Below, one piece after another: positions 53,194 to 61,739 of a DNA stretch of 64,000 nucleotides. Numbering within the stretch: position 1 is the first letter of the stretch; every line of letters starts with the position of its first letter. The translations under genes were made by a program, and so were the position numbers. The notes under the pieces were generated by a model that made no database searches, was not told the origin of the DNA, and was given only the letters and a program-made list of their open reading frames with translations. This DNA is from Pseudomonadota bacterium (GTDB lineage Bacteria; Desulfobacterota; Desulfobulbia; Desulfobulbales; Desulfocapsaceae), in NCBI GenBank assembly GCA_023412495.1, contig JAEYNP010000031.1, positions 31,762 to 95,761 on the forward strand. Direction: 5' to 3'.

Positions 53194-53354
53194 ACGCGTG
53201 AGAATGTCAAGAAGGAAGATGAGGTGTTCTTTCCCTGGCTGGACAGCATGTGACCGAGGACGAAAAAGCCGAGTTCGCCAACCGATACGACCGGTCTGAC
53301 GGAACCCTTGCCCTGGATGACCTGAAGTATCATATCTTCAGCGAAAAGGCTTGA
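53194..53354 (+). pseudogene. C-terminal remnant of a hemerythrin protein, frameshifted
   Basis: The plus strand reads RENVKKEDEVFFPWLDSM in one frame and continues VTEDEKAEFANRYDRSDG then LALDDLKYHIFSEKA in another. The break is at about 53251, consistent with one missing base. The KKEDEVFFPWLD segment is the end of a hemerythrin-like domain. No N-terminal part or start is present between the DNR-type box and this piece. Confidence 0.6.
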
Positions 53355-53469
53355 GCAGCAGGTAAGGAGAGGGGTGTGAAGCGGGTGATTGCCAGAGACC
53401 GGGTTTTACCCTATACTTGCTGTATACCGGCAGCACACGGTGTTGCCTCTCCTCAACCTGCCACTTCAC

Positions 53470-55098
53470 ATGCGCGAACAGAGACTCAATTGCTGGGAGT
53501 TCAAAAAGTGCGGAAGAGAACGGAACGGCAAAAACGTTCAAGAGATGGGGGTTTGCCCCGCTGCCCTTGACGATTCCTTCGACGGTATAAACAGCGGCAT
53601 AAATGGCGGGAGAATATGCTGGGCTGTGGCGGGAACCTTCTGTGAGGGTCAAAAACAGGGGACCTTTCACGTCAAACGGGAATCATGCGTGCGGTGCGAT
53701 TTTTTCAAAATGGTCAGCCGTCAGGAAGGGGCGAGCGACGGGCCGGCAAGGCTGCTGAAGTTGCTCACTGAGACCAGCGACGATTCTTTCCTCGGGGAGT
53801 TGACCTACAGATTTGTGAAGGCCGGCGAACGTTTTCTGGTGCAGGGAGCCGTGGACGATACGGCCTACATTATCCAGGAAGGGACCTGCCTGACGGTTGT
53901 CGAAAAGAACGGCTCTCTCTATCCGGCCGGTCATTGGAGTCGCGGCGATATTGTCGGCATTTGCGGGCTTTTTACCGGTGAACCACGCGAGGCCCATGTC
54001 GAAGCGGAAACGGACATGCACCTCTGGGTGCTCAACAGGCACCAGATCGACAATATCTCGCAGCATAACCCGGAACTTCTCGCCTTGGTCACGGAAATAG
54101 TGGCGAGTCAGTTCGACTCGAAAAGACCGGTTGCCGACAGGAAAATAGGCAAATATATCGCAACCGATATCATCGGCAGAGGGGCGTACTCGATTGTTTA
54201 CAAGGCGGTTCACAACGACCTGAAAATGGCGGTTGCCATCAAAATGATGCGCCATAACATGGTTGTCGATTCCGATTTTCTTTTGAATTTTCGAAAAGAG
54301 GCGCAGATAATCGCTTCACTCAATCACCCGAGCATTCTGAAGGTCTACGATTTTGAAGAACGGTATAAGACCGTTTTTATAGTTACGGAATTTCTCGAAG
54401 GAGAATCGTTGCGCAGCCTTCTTGTGCGCCTCGGCAGGATTCCCCAACTACTGGCGGTAAAGTACATCCGGCAAATCTGCAGCGGTCTGGCATATGCCCA
54501 TGGCAAGGGGATCATCCACCGCGATATTCATGCCGACAATATCATGGTGCTGCCGGATGATCGCATCAAGATCCTGGATTTCGGTCTCGCATGCCCGATC
54601 GGCACGGAAGATGATCAGATCGGCGGGACCCTCGCCTACCAGGCGCCCGAGCTGCTCGAGGGCGGCCGGGCCGATCGCCGAAGCGACATTTACGCTTTAG
54701 GAGTTACCGCCTTTGAACTCCTCACCGGCAAAACCCCGTTCACCGCCCATGAGATAATGGAAATTTTTCGGAAAAACGATCAAAGAATGATCCCTGATCC
54801 ATCATATCTTGTGCCCGGCATTTTTCCTGAATTGAGGCGATTTATCGTCAAAGCGTGTCATCATGAAAGGGAGGAGCGCTATCGGGACATCTCCGAGGCT
54901 CTCGGCGATCTGGCGTCGTTACCCGCTCAAAACCTGGCGGCCATGCCGCCTCGGGAAGAACAGCGGAACATTGCGACCATAACGTTGAGATATACCGATA
55001 AACAGCGGGAAGATTTCAACCGGTTCATGAGGGAGATCAGCCGTCGGTCGAGAGAACTGGACATCGAATTCGATGTCTTCAACAACCAGGATCAATAG
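53470..55098 (+). CDS. Ser/Thr protein kinase with two-CW cysteine module and cNMP-binding domain
   Basis: A 542-residue protein. The N-terminus (1-80) is a two-CW module: NCWEFKKCG, VCPAA, ICWAVAGTFC and CVRCDFF. Residues ~110-213 form a cyclic nucleotide-binding fold (GDIVGICGLFTGEPREA). Residues ~232-500 form a Hanks-type kinase: GRGAYSIVYKA, VAIKMM, HRDIHADN (~349) and DFGLA (~369). The HRD loop has His-Ala instead of Lys-Pro, so the usual Lys is lost. The C-terminus is hydrophilic. Start ATG 53470 lacks a good ribosome binding site; longer in-frame extensions exist. A PP2C phosphatase with the same Cys module follows after 37 bp. Confidence 0.88.
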   Translation: MREQRLNCWEFKKCGRERNGKNVQEMGVCPAALDDSFDGINSGINGGRICWAVAGTFCEGQKQGTFHVKRESCVRCDFFKMVSRQEGASDGPARLLKLLTETSDDSFLGELTYRFVKAGERFLVQGAVDDTAYIIQEGTCLTVVEKNGSLYPAGHWSRGDIVGICGLFTGEPREAHVEAETDMHLWVLNRHQIDNISQHNPELLALVTEIVASQFDSKRPVADRKIGKYIATDIIGRGAYSIVYKAVHNDLKMAVAIKMMRHNMVVDSDFLLNFRKEAQIIASLNHPSILKVYDFEERYKTVFIVTEFLEGESLRSLLVRLGRIPQLLAVKYIRQICSGLAYAHGKGIIHRDIHADNIMVLPDDRIKILDFGLACPIGTEDDQIGGTLAYQAPELLEGGRADRRSDIYALGVTAFELLTGKTPFTAHEIMEIFRKNDQRMIPDPSYLVPGIFPELRRFIVKACHHEREERYRDISEALGDLASLPAQNLAAMPPREEQRNIATITLRYTDKQREDFNRFMREISRRSRELDIEFDVFNNQDQ

Positions 55099-55135
55099 AA
55101 TCGAGATACAACACTACAGCCTCGATCGCCAAACA

Positions 55136-56140
55136 ATGCCAAAGCTAAAAGTAAACTGCTGGGAATACAAGAAATGCGGCCGTCAACCAGGTGGCCGCAA
55201 AGCTGCAAAGGACGGGGTGTGTCCGGCGGCAGTGCAAAACGCTCTGAACACCTTCAACAATGGTATCAACGCGGGCAGATCCTGCTGGCTTGTTGCCGGT
55301 ACGTTCTGCGACCATAAAATAATGGGAACTTTTGCCGAGAAGATCGGTACGTGCAAAAATTGCGATTTCTATAAGAAAGTACAGGAGGAGGAACATTCTT
55401 TCGACACGGTTGAAGGCAATATCTCTCTTTATGCAGCGACGCATATCGGCTATGTGAAAAAAGCCAATGAAGACCGCTACTGCTTCAAACGGTTTCATGA
55501 CAATACGCTGCTGTTTGCTGTCGCCGATGGACTGGGGGGACAGGCTGCCGGTGATTATGCCGCGGAAATACTGCGAGGCAAACTTGCCAACCTGCCACTC
55601 ATTTCGGAGGGAAAGGAAGAAGACGTGCTCGCTGCCCTGGCAATCGAAACGGACCGATTCATTCTTGCGGCCGGTGAGAAGGATGAGGAGCTTGAGGGAA
55701 TGGGTACCACCCTTCTCTGTGTCTTCATCCGTGACAGTCTGGCAACCTGGGTCCATGTCGGCGACAGCCGGCTGTCCGTTTTTAGAAAGGGAGCCCTCAT
55801 CCAGCTGACCCAGGACCAGAATCTGGCACGATACCTGGTCGAAGAGGGCGAGATCGCGCCCGAGGATGTCGCCGAACATTACTCGCGAAACATCCTGGAT
55901 CAGGCATTGGGAAGTGCCATGGACAAGCCTGAGACGGGTTCAGTCACTCTTGAACCAGGCGATATCCTCATACTTTCGACCGACGGATTTCACAATCTGG
56001 TGCTGCCGGAGCAAATTGTTGCGGAACTGCAGAATTCGACAGAGTTGAAATCAACTGCCGACTCACTCGTCAAGAGCGCTCTGGCAAGAGGAGGAATGGA
56101 CAATATCACCCTGGTCATGGCTAAATATTTCCCGGAATGA
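55136..56140 (+). CDS. PP2C phosphatase with two-CW cysteine module
   Basis: A 334-residue protein. Residues 1-85 repeat the kinase's Cys module (NCWEYKKCGR, VCPAAVQ, SCWLVAGTFC, CKNCDFY). The rest is a metal-dependent PP2C phosphatase: KKANEDRYCF, FAVADGLGG, VHVGDSRLSVFRKG, LSTDGFHN and GGMDNITLV carry the Asp metal ligands. It should reverse the action of the neighbouring kinase. The kinase C-terminus and this gene are on the same strand 37 bp apart. ATG 55136 begins at the conserved module. Confidence 0.9.
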   Translation: MPKLKVNCWEYKKCGRQPGGRKAAKDGVCPAAVQNALNTFNNGINAGRSCWLVAGTFCDHKIMGTFAEKIGTCKNCDFYKKVQEEEHSFDTVEGNISLYAATHIGYVKKANEDRYCFKRFHDNTLLFAVADGLGGQAAGDYAAEILRGKLANLPLISEGKEEDVLAALAIETDRFILAAGEKDEELEGMGTTLLCVFIRDSLATWVHVGDSRLSVFRKGALIQLTQDQNLARYLVEEGEIAPEDVAEHYSRNILDQALGSAMDKPETGSVTLEPGDILILSTDGFHNLVLPEQIVAELQNSTELKSTADSLVKSALARGGMDNITLVMAKYFPE

Positions 56141-56153
56141 GTGAAATTCCGGG
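56131..56153. repeat. Hairpin CCCGGAAT / ATTCCGGG at the phosphatase stop
   Basis: An 8-bp perfect stem spanning the stop codon. There is no T-tract, so it may be an mRNA-end stabiliser rather than an intrinsic terminator. Confidence 0.45.
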
Positions 56154-56255
56154 TGAAATACCTCCGTTTGACGGTGATGGTGAAACACCAGGACCGGTTT
56201 CGCTCTACCGTTTTTTTACTGCAGGCTCTCAAACGGTCATCGCCTGTTTCCCGAA

Positions 56256-58001
56256 TCAGAGTTCGTCAGACATACCCATCTGTATATAGCCGCACGGGCA
56301 GGCCAGGGAGCAGATATGGCATCCGACGCAGCGGGTGTAATGGGTGTACATCACCTCCCCGACCGGGTTCTCCGGAAATTCCTCGATGGCCCGCTGCGGG
56401 CAGAAGATGAGGCACTGCCGGCATTCGAAGCAGAGCCCGCAGCTCATGCAGCGCTCGGCTTCGGCCACGAACTGCTCTTCCGTGATCCCCAGGTCCGTTT
56501 CCAGCTCCAAGCCGTTGGTGCAGCGGTCCGCGGAGGGCACCGAGCCGTTTTCGTTGCGCGGCCGTTCCGGATAATATTCGAGACGCAGGGCCTGGTGGCT
56601 CACCACGTTCGGCGCGGTGTCGCGAAGACGCCGGTTCAGAGAATCGGCGTCGATCCGTTCCGCGGCCATGCGGCCCTGCCCGATGGCGGTGGTCACCAGG
56701 GCGAGGCCCAGCACATCCCCGCCGGTGTACAGCCCCTCGCCAATCGACCAGTTTGCCTTCGGCCGGAGCCAGCCGTGGGCATCGGCGGCCAGGCCCAGTC
56801 CTGCCGTTTCCGGCTGCTGGCCAAACGCCATGATCAAGGCGGTGCAGGGCAGCTCGAAGTCGGAGCCGGCAACGGGGACGATTGTCCGGCGTCCACGCCC
56901 CTCGGCCCCGCCGGGTTCCATGCGCTCGCACTGCACGGCAACGGCCCTGCCGTTTTCCATTCGGATGCCGACCGGCGCGACCAGATAGCGGATGGTGATA
57001 TTTTCGAGCAGGGAATCCTCGATCTCCCGGTCGAGCGTCGGCATTTCCGCCCGGGTCCTCCGGTAGATGATCGTCACCTCCGCCCCCAGGCGTCTCGCGG
57101 CGCGGGCGGCGGTGATGGCGGTATTGCCCCCGCCCGCGACGATCACCCGGTCGCCGATATCGACAGCCTCTCCGGTATTGATTCTGCGCAGGAAGGTGAC
57201 GCCGCTGAAGACATTGGCGGCCTGTTGTCCCTTCAGGTCCAGCTCGATGCCCCGGTGCGCCCCGACGCCGACGAAGACCGCAGCGAAACGCTTCCTGATT
57301 TCCTGAAGTTCGCGGCCGCCGACGGCATGGTTGCAGACGATGGTAACGCCCATCCGGGTGATGGCGCCGATCTCCGCGTCGAGCACCGCGCGGGGCAGGC
57401 GGAAGGCCGGAATGCCGTAGCGCAGCATGCCGCCTGGTTCGGCCAGGGCCTCGAAGACGGTGACCAAGTAGCCGCGCCGCGCCAGCTGAAAGGCGCAGCT
57501 TAAACCCGCGGGCCCTGCGCCGATCACGGCCATTTCCCTGCCCATGGGCTCCTCGCGCAGCTTTTTATGCGCAAGGCCGCGGGCGATGCCGTAATCGCCG
57601 ATCCACCGCTCGAAGGCGGCGATATTAACGCCCCGACCTTCTTTTTCTACCCGGTTGCAGGCGGTTTCGCAGGGGAAAGGGCAGATCCGCCCGCAGGTCG
57701 CCGGGAAGGGGGTGGTCTTGCTCGCCTCGTGCCAGGCCAGCTCCATGGATTCCTGCCGGCTGCGCTTCTTCAACCCGGTCTGCTGGACCGTGGTCAACCA
57801 GGCGCGAATGTCGTTGCCGGCAGGGCAGGCGTCAGTGCAGGGCGGGGTCTGCCTGACATAGATGGGGCACCTGTGGCTGTGATCGCCGAAGGCGACAACG
57901 CGTCCCCGCCCCGTTTCTTCGCTGAACGGCGGATACTGCCAGTTTAGGACGGTATCGAGGATTTTTTTATACTCAGGTGATTTTTCGAAAGTGTTTCCCA
58001 T
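56256..58001 (-). CDS. dsrL: DsrL-like NAD(P)H oxidoreductase (GltD-type, Fe-S, FAD)
   Basis: A 581-residue flavoprotein. N-terminal Fe-S ligands are in TDACPAGNDIRAW and CGRICPFPCETACNR. The FAD site is VIGAGPAGLSCAFQLARRG. The NAD(P) site is VAGGGNTAITAARAARRLGA. The C-terminus holds two ferredoxin motifs, CMSCGLCFECRQCLIFCP and CVGCHICSLACPCG. The GltD-like core plus C-terminal ferredoxin fits DsrL, the partner of DsrAB that exchanges electrons with NAD(P)H. It is 22 bp after dsrB. No dsrD lies between. ATG 58001 is chosen, with GGGGATC upstream. Confidence 0.8.
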   Translation of the reverse strand: MGNTFEKSPEYKKILDTVLNWQYPPFSEETGRGRVVAFGDHSHRCPIYVRQTPPCTDACPAGNDIRAWLTTVQQTGLKKRSRQESMELAWHEASKTTPFPATCGRICPFPCETACNRVEKEGRGVNIAAFERWIGDYGIARGLAHKKLREEPMGREMAVIGAGPAGLSCAFQLARRGYLVTVFEALAEPGGMLRYGIPAFRLPRAVLDAEIGAITRMGVTIVCNHAVGGRELQEIRKRFAAVFVGVGAHRGIELDLKGQQAANVFSGVTFLRRINTGEAVDIGDRVIVAGGGNTAITAARAARRLGAEVTIIYRRTRAEMPTLDREIEDSLLENITIRYLVAPVGIRMENGRAVAVQCERMEPGGAEGRGRRTIVPVAGSDFELPCTALIMAFGQQPETAGLGLAADAHGWLRPKANWSIGEGLYTGGDVLGLALVTTAIGQGRMAAERIDADSLNRRLRDTAPNVVSHQALRLEYYPERPRNENGSVPSADRCTNGLELETDLGITEEQFVAEAERCMSCGLCFECRQCLIFCPQRAIEEFPENPVGEVMYTHYTRCVGCHICSLACPCGYIQMGMSDEL

Positions 58002-58023
58002 CCATGATCCCCGCTGGCGGCAT

Positions 58024-59100
58024 TCAGAAACGAATATGCGCCGATTGGTTGAAGGTGGTCCGGGCATAACGATAGTTGTCTATCATCTCTTTCTCGAAGA
58101 CCAGATCGGTTTCCGCAAAGAAATGTTTCCAGCCAACCCGATCGATCCATTCGCCCAGACGCTCCCAGGGTTTTCCTTCCCTGGCGTAGACTTCGAGAAT
58201 CCTGCCGACCACCTCGTTCACCTCCGGCCAGCGCGGCGGATTGTTGGGCAGGTTCTGCGCCACCAGGCAGCCCATGGCCGGCCTGGAGCGGGCATTGGAA
58301 TTCTTCCCGCCCACCCAGATGCCGATCTTCGAATGTTCGGGATGGTTGATCTCCATGGCCGGGCAGGCCCCGAAACAGGCGCCGCAGTACATGCACTTGG
58401 CGGTATCCACGAAGAGCGATGCCCGGCCGTCGACCACGGTAGGCCTGATCGCGGTCACGGGGCAGCGGGCAACGACCTTCGGCAATTCGCAGGTGTCGGA
58501 GAGGAGTTCATGATTGATGCGCGGCGGGCGGGTGTGTTTCACGATGATGGCGATATCGGTCTGGCCCCCGCAGTTGATGGCGCAGCAGGAGGTTGACAGC
58601 CGCACCTTGGCCGGCAGGCGCCAGTTGACGAAATAGTCGTAGAGGTTGTCCATCACCGACTTCACCACCCCGGAGGCATCGGTGGCGGGAATGTCGCAGT
58701 GCAGCCACCCTTGCGTGTGGGCCATGTTGGTGATGCACGGCCCGATGCCTCCGACGGGCAGGCCGATGGCAGCAAGCTCCCTGATCATCGGCTCGATCTT
58801 GCTCTCATCGGCGGTCATCAACTCGACGTTGTTGCGCACGGTGAAGCGGAGAAAGCCGTCGGCGTATCGGTCGGCGATGTCGCAGATCCTGCGGATCAGG
58901 TCGACCGAATCCTGCCGGGGGGTGCCGGCCCTCACCGTGTATAGAACGTCGCCGCTCTCGGCAACGTGTTTCAATACGCCCGGCTTCGGTATCTCGTGAT
59001 ACTTCCAGGCCCCGTAATTCTTCCGGACCACGGGGTGGAGCGCCTCGCGGTAATCGTACGGGCCAGACTCTATGGTTTTCCAGGGGGGTTGCTCGCTCAT
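58024..59100 (-). CDS. dsrB: Dissimilatory sulfite reductase beta subunit DsrB
   Basis: A 358-residue siroheme/Fe-S subunit. Siroheme-cluster cysteines are in STSCCAINCGG and further on in ARCPVTAIRP. A ferredoxin insert carries CMYCGACFGACP. The N-terminus (SGPYDYREALHPVVRKNYG) is typical of DsrB. ATG 59100 is preceded by GGAGG; the longer ORF overlaps dsrA and is spurious. It is 26 bp after dsrA. Confidence 0.95.
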   Translation of the reverse strand: MSEQPPWKTIESGPYDYREALHPVVRKNYGAWKYHEIPKPGVLKHVAESGDVLYTVRAGTPRQDSVDLIRRICDIADRYADGFLRFTVRNNVELMTADESKIEPMIRELAAIGLPVGGIGPCITNMAHTQGWLHCDIPATDASGVVKSVMDNLYDYFVNWRLPAKVRLSTSCCAINCGGQTDIAIIVKHTRPPRINHELLSDTCELPKVVARCPVTAIRPTVVDGRASLFVDTAKCMYCGACFGACPAMEINHPEHSKIGIWVGGKNSNARSRPAMGCLVAQNLPNNPPRWPEVNEVVGRILEVYAREGKPWERLGEWIDRVGWKHFFAETDLVFEKEMIDNYRYARTTFNQSAHIRF

Positions 59101-59126
59101 CTGCACCTCCGCCGTAGAGGCATGAT

Positions 59127-60371
59127 TCAGTATTCCGACTTGTAATAGGGATTGCTCCGCGGTTTCGTCACCATATCGACCGAGACCGGCAGGCCGACCC
59201 CGTCGAGGAAGTGCTTGAGACCGACCCGCTCGATGGTTTCGCCGACCCGCTCGTGCTCGAAGCCGTTGTCGGTCCACCAGTCGATAATGTGCTGGCTGAG
59301 AGAGATGAAGGCGTCGATGTCCTCGCCCGTCTCCAGTTTAATGAAGGGCGCGATCACCGTGCCGCCCATCGCCCCGACCTTCAAGGTGTTCTTGCCGCCG
59401 AGGAGGATCGCAGCCCCTCGTTCCCGGCCGGGGGACAGGGCCTCGGTCATGACGTTGATGCAGTGCATGCAACGGACGCAGTTGGCGTTGTCGAAGACCG
59501 GCAGTGAACCCTTCAGGGAAATGGCCCGGGTGGGACAGCGATTGACGACATTGTTCACCAGATACTCCACGCCGTTGCGGGCGACCCATGCCTTGAGTGC
59601 CTTGGCGTCCACCTGGATGGCATCACGCCAGATGCCGATCACCGCCATGTCCGAGCGGAAAATGGAGTTGGTGCAATCGTTCGGGCAGCCGGAAAACTTG
59701 AATTTGAATTTGTAGTTGTAGGAAGGACGATGGATGTCGCCGGTGAAATGGCTCAGCACCTCGTAGTGCACCCGCAGGGTGTCGTAGCAGGCGTGCTCGC
59801 AACGGGCGGGGCCCACGCAGGAAGTGCCGGTGCGCATGGCCGGACCTGCGCCGCCGAGGTCCCAGCCAGCCTGATTAATTTCGTCGAAGCACTCCTGGAC
59901 GCCGGCTTCCTCGATGCCCTGCAGCATGATGTCGCCGGTCTGCCCGTGCAGGGCGACGATGCCGGAGCCGTGTTTCTCCCAGATGTCGCAAAGATCGCGC
60001 AGCATCTTGGTATTGTAATGGAGGCCCGGCGCCGGCTGCACCCGGAGGGTATGAAATTCCCGGGCCTCGGGAAAGCGGTCCCGGATTTTCGAGCGGCGGG
60101 TGACGACGCCGCTGCCATAGCCGCGTATGGTGACCAGCCCGCCTTCCCAATAACCGGTCTTCGTCCGGTAGGAATATTCAAGCTGATCGAGGACGCCCCG
60201 GAGCATCGGTTTGCGGGTCCGTTCCGCCAGCTCTTTTATCCCGCGGACGAAACTGGGCCACGGTCCTTTTTCCAGTTCGTCAAGTATGGGGGTGGGATGC
60301 AGAAATTCCTTCTTCTGCGGCGCGGCATCGTTTTCCGGCTCGTTGCCGGTATCGGGCGTGGACATGGACAT
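59127..60371 (-). CDS. dsrA: Dissimilatory sulfite reductase alpha subunit DsrA
   Basis: A 414-residue catalytic subunit; with DsrB it forms the alpha2beta2 siroheme enzyme interconverting sulfite and sulfide. Siroheme-[4Fe-4S] ligands are in SCVGPARCEHACYDT and KFSGCPNDCTNS. The ferredoxin insert is CVRCMHCINVMTEALSPG. Start ATG 60371 has GGAG six bases upstream. A TTGACTTGAGTCAA box and a promoter element shared with narG lie upstream. Whether the enzyme works reductively or oxidatively cannot be decided from one gene without a phylogeny. Confidence 0.96.
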   Translation of the reverse strand: MSMSTPDTGNEPENDAAPQKKEFLHPTPILDELEKGPWPSFVRGIKELAERTRKPMLRGVLDQLEYSYRTKTGYWEGGLVTIRGYGSGVVTRRSKIRDRFPEAREFHTLRVQPAPGLHYNTKMLRDLCDIWEKHGSGIVALHGQTGDIMLQGIEEAGVQECFDEINQAGWDLGGAGPAMRTGTSCVGPARCEHACYDTLRVHYEVLSHFTGDIHRPSYNYKFKFKFSGCPNDCTNSIFRSDMAVIGIWRDAIQVDAKALKAWVARNGVEYLVNNVVNRCPTRAISLKGSLPVFDNANCVRCMHCINVMTEALSPGRERGAAILLGGKNTLKVGAMGGTVIAPFIKLETGEDIDAFISLSQHIIDWWTDNGFEHERVGETIERVGLKHFLDGVGLPVSVDMVTKPRSNPYYKSEY

Positions 60372-60452
60372 AAAAAACTCCAGATATGCGGTTGAATGAT
60401 TATTATCGAACTACCGAATCTGTCGTCTGCCTCCGCCGTTGCGGTCTTTTTT

Positions 60453-60480
60453 CTGGCCAGGCATAACAATAGATTACCAT
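60453..60480 (-). promoter_or_regulatory. Conserved promoter element of dsrA (shared with narG)
   Basis: On the minus strand TAATCTATTG-x2-ATGCC, nearly identical to the narG element, with TAATAT just upstream as a likely -10. The palindrome at 60509-60522 is then centred close to -42, an activating position for CRP/FNR proteins. Confidence 0.55.
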
Positions 60481-60508
60481 ATTAAAGCAAAAAGAGGAGC
60501 GATGAGGT

Positions 60509-60522
60509 TTGACTTGAGTCAA
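60509..60522. promoter_or_regulatory. HcpR/DNR-type box TTGACTTGAGTCAA
   Basis: A perfect TTGAC-N4-GTCAA palindrome, the form used by HcpR and related CRP/FNR regulators. It lies between dsrA (minus) and the MetE/UroD-like gene (plus) and could serve either. Confidence 0.65.
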
Positions 60523-60601
60523 TTTTTGCGCAATTGATCTGCAGTAGAACAGAATTGCTGGAACTTCTTTTCCCACCCCCCCTCTTGAAGGAGACCGCCC
60601 A

Positions 60602-61627
60602 ATGCCGATCCCCGGAAATCTCTTGACGACGGCTATGGCCGTCATGCCTCACAGAAATGTCGATGAGGCCCTCGACCTCGCCCTGACCATGGATGTCCCG
60701 TTCTGGCCACAATTGCCGAATTTCAGCTATTACGAAGACATGTATGTCCAGGCGGCCGAGCATTTCCCCGGCATTCTGCTCGATCTGGAGAAGAGGACTC
60801 TGCGTTTTTCCATGGATAAATTCATTACCGAATTGGAGGAAGCCATGGGCCGATTCGACGATCCTCCATACTTCGATATCAGCCCGCAGTATTCCCAAGT
60901 GTACCATGAATTTCTCTCCCGGGATTTTGCCGGCAGAGCGGCCATTCGCGGTCAGCTCGAAGGGCCGGTCAGCTTCGGCTTCAACATTCTCGACCAGGAC
61001 AACCGGCCGATCCTCTTCGACGACTCGATCCGCCCCTTCATGTTCGAGTTCATGGCTAAGAGAATCAATGTCCAGCTTGCCCGACTGAAAGAACGGAATG
61101 GTAACGCCTTCATGTTCATCGACGAACCGGGCCTTCAATTCATCTTTTCGGCCATGTCCGGTTATGGGGAGCAAAAGGCCAAAACCGACCTCGATGCTTT
61201 CCTGGCGATGGTCGACCGCCCGCGGGGCATCCATCTCTGCGGCAACCCCGACTGGGATTTTCTCTTGAACCTCGATATGGATATCCTGTCCATGGATATC
61301 TACACCAATGCTGAGATCTTTTCCTCCTGCGCCGAGTCGATAAGAAAATTCCTGGGTCGCGGCGGGGTGATCGTCTGGGGAATCGTCCCCACCGGTTTTG
61401 AAACATTCTCCAGGGAAAGCCTAGGCTTTCTCGCCATGAAACTCGAAGGGATATGGCGGCACTTGAGCAAAAGCGGACTCGATATCGAATACATACTTTC
61501 AAGAAGCATGCTCTCGCCGGCGACGTGCTGCCTCGTCAATCAGGACCAGGGGCAAACGGTTGCCAAAGCATTTGCCATGGTCAACCACCTTGCCGGCACC
61601 CTACGGGAGAAATATCGAATCGTGTAA
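60602..61627 (+). CDS. MetE/UroD-superfamily protein (cobalamin-independent methyltransferase-like)
   Basis: A 341-residue TIM-barrel protein. The opening MPIPGNLLTTAMAVMPHRN and the zinc-type residues in RGIHLCGNPDWDF (His, Cys), a Glu in FIDEPGLQ and a late Cys pair in SPATCCLVN match the C-terminal catalytic half of MetE-like methyltransferases. There is no MetE N-terminal domain. Related short proteins in anaerobes transfer methyl groups to thiols or corrinoids; the substrate here is unknown. It starts behind AAGGAGAC. It is divergent from dsrA and could share the palindrome at 60509. Confidence 0.75.
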   Translation: MPIPGNLLTTAMAVMPHRNVDEALDLALTMDVPFWPQLPNFSYYEDMYVQAAEHFPGILLDLEKRTLRFSMDKFITELEEAMGRFDDPPYFDISPQYSQVYHEFLSRDFAGRAAIRGQLEGPVSFGFNILDQDNRPILFDDSIRPFMFEFMAKRINVQLARLKERNGNAFMFIDEPGLQFIFSAMSGYGEQKAKTDLDAFLAMVDRPRGIHLCGNPDWDFLLNLDMDILSMDIYTNAEIFSSCAESIRKFLGRGGVIVWGIVPTGFETFSRESLGFLAMKLEGIWRHLSKSGLDIEYILSRSMLSPATCCLVNQDQGQTVAKAFAMVNHLAGTLREKYRIV

Positions 61628-61637
61628 ATTCCTGGTC

Positions 61638-61651
61638 TTGATCCAGGTCAA
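61638..61651 (+). promoter_or_regulatory. DNR/FNR-type box TTGATCCAGGTCAA
   Basis: Matches TTGAT-N4-ATCAA with one change. It is centred about 41.5 bp before the start expected from the TAGCAT -10-like sequence at 61674-61679. It therefore fits a class II activator site for the hemerythrin gene at 61740. Confidence 0.6.
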
Positions 61652-61739
61652 GGCTGCAATGCCCTTTTCTCGATAGCATTGCCATACAAGACTGCAACAA
61701 GACTTGCAAACCGGCTTTGAATCGAAAAAGGAGGCTGCC

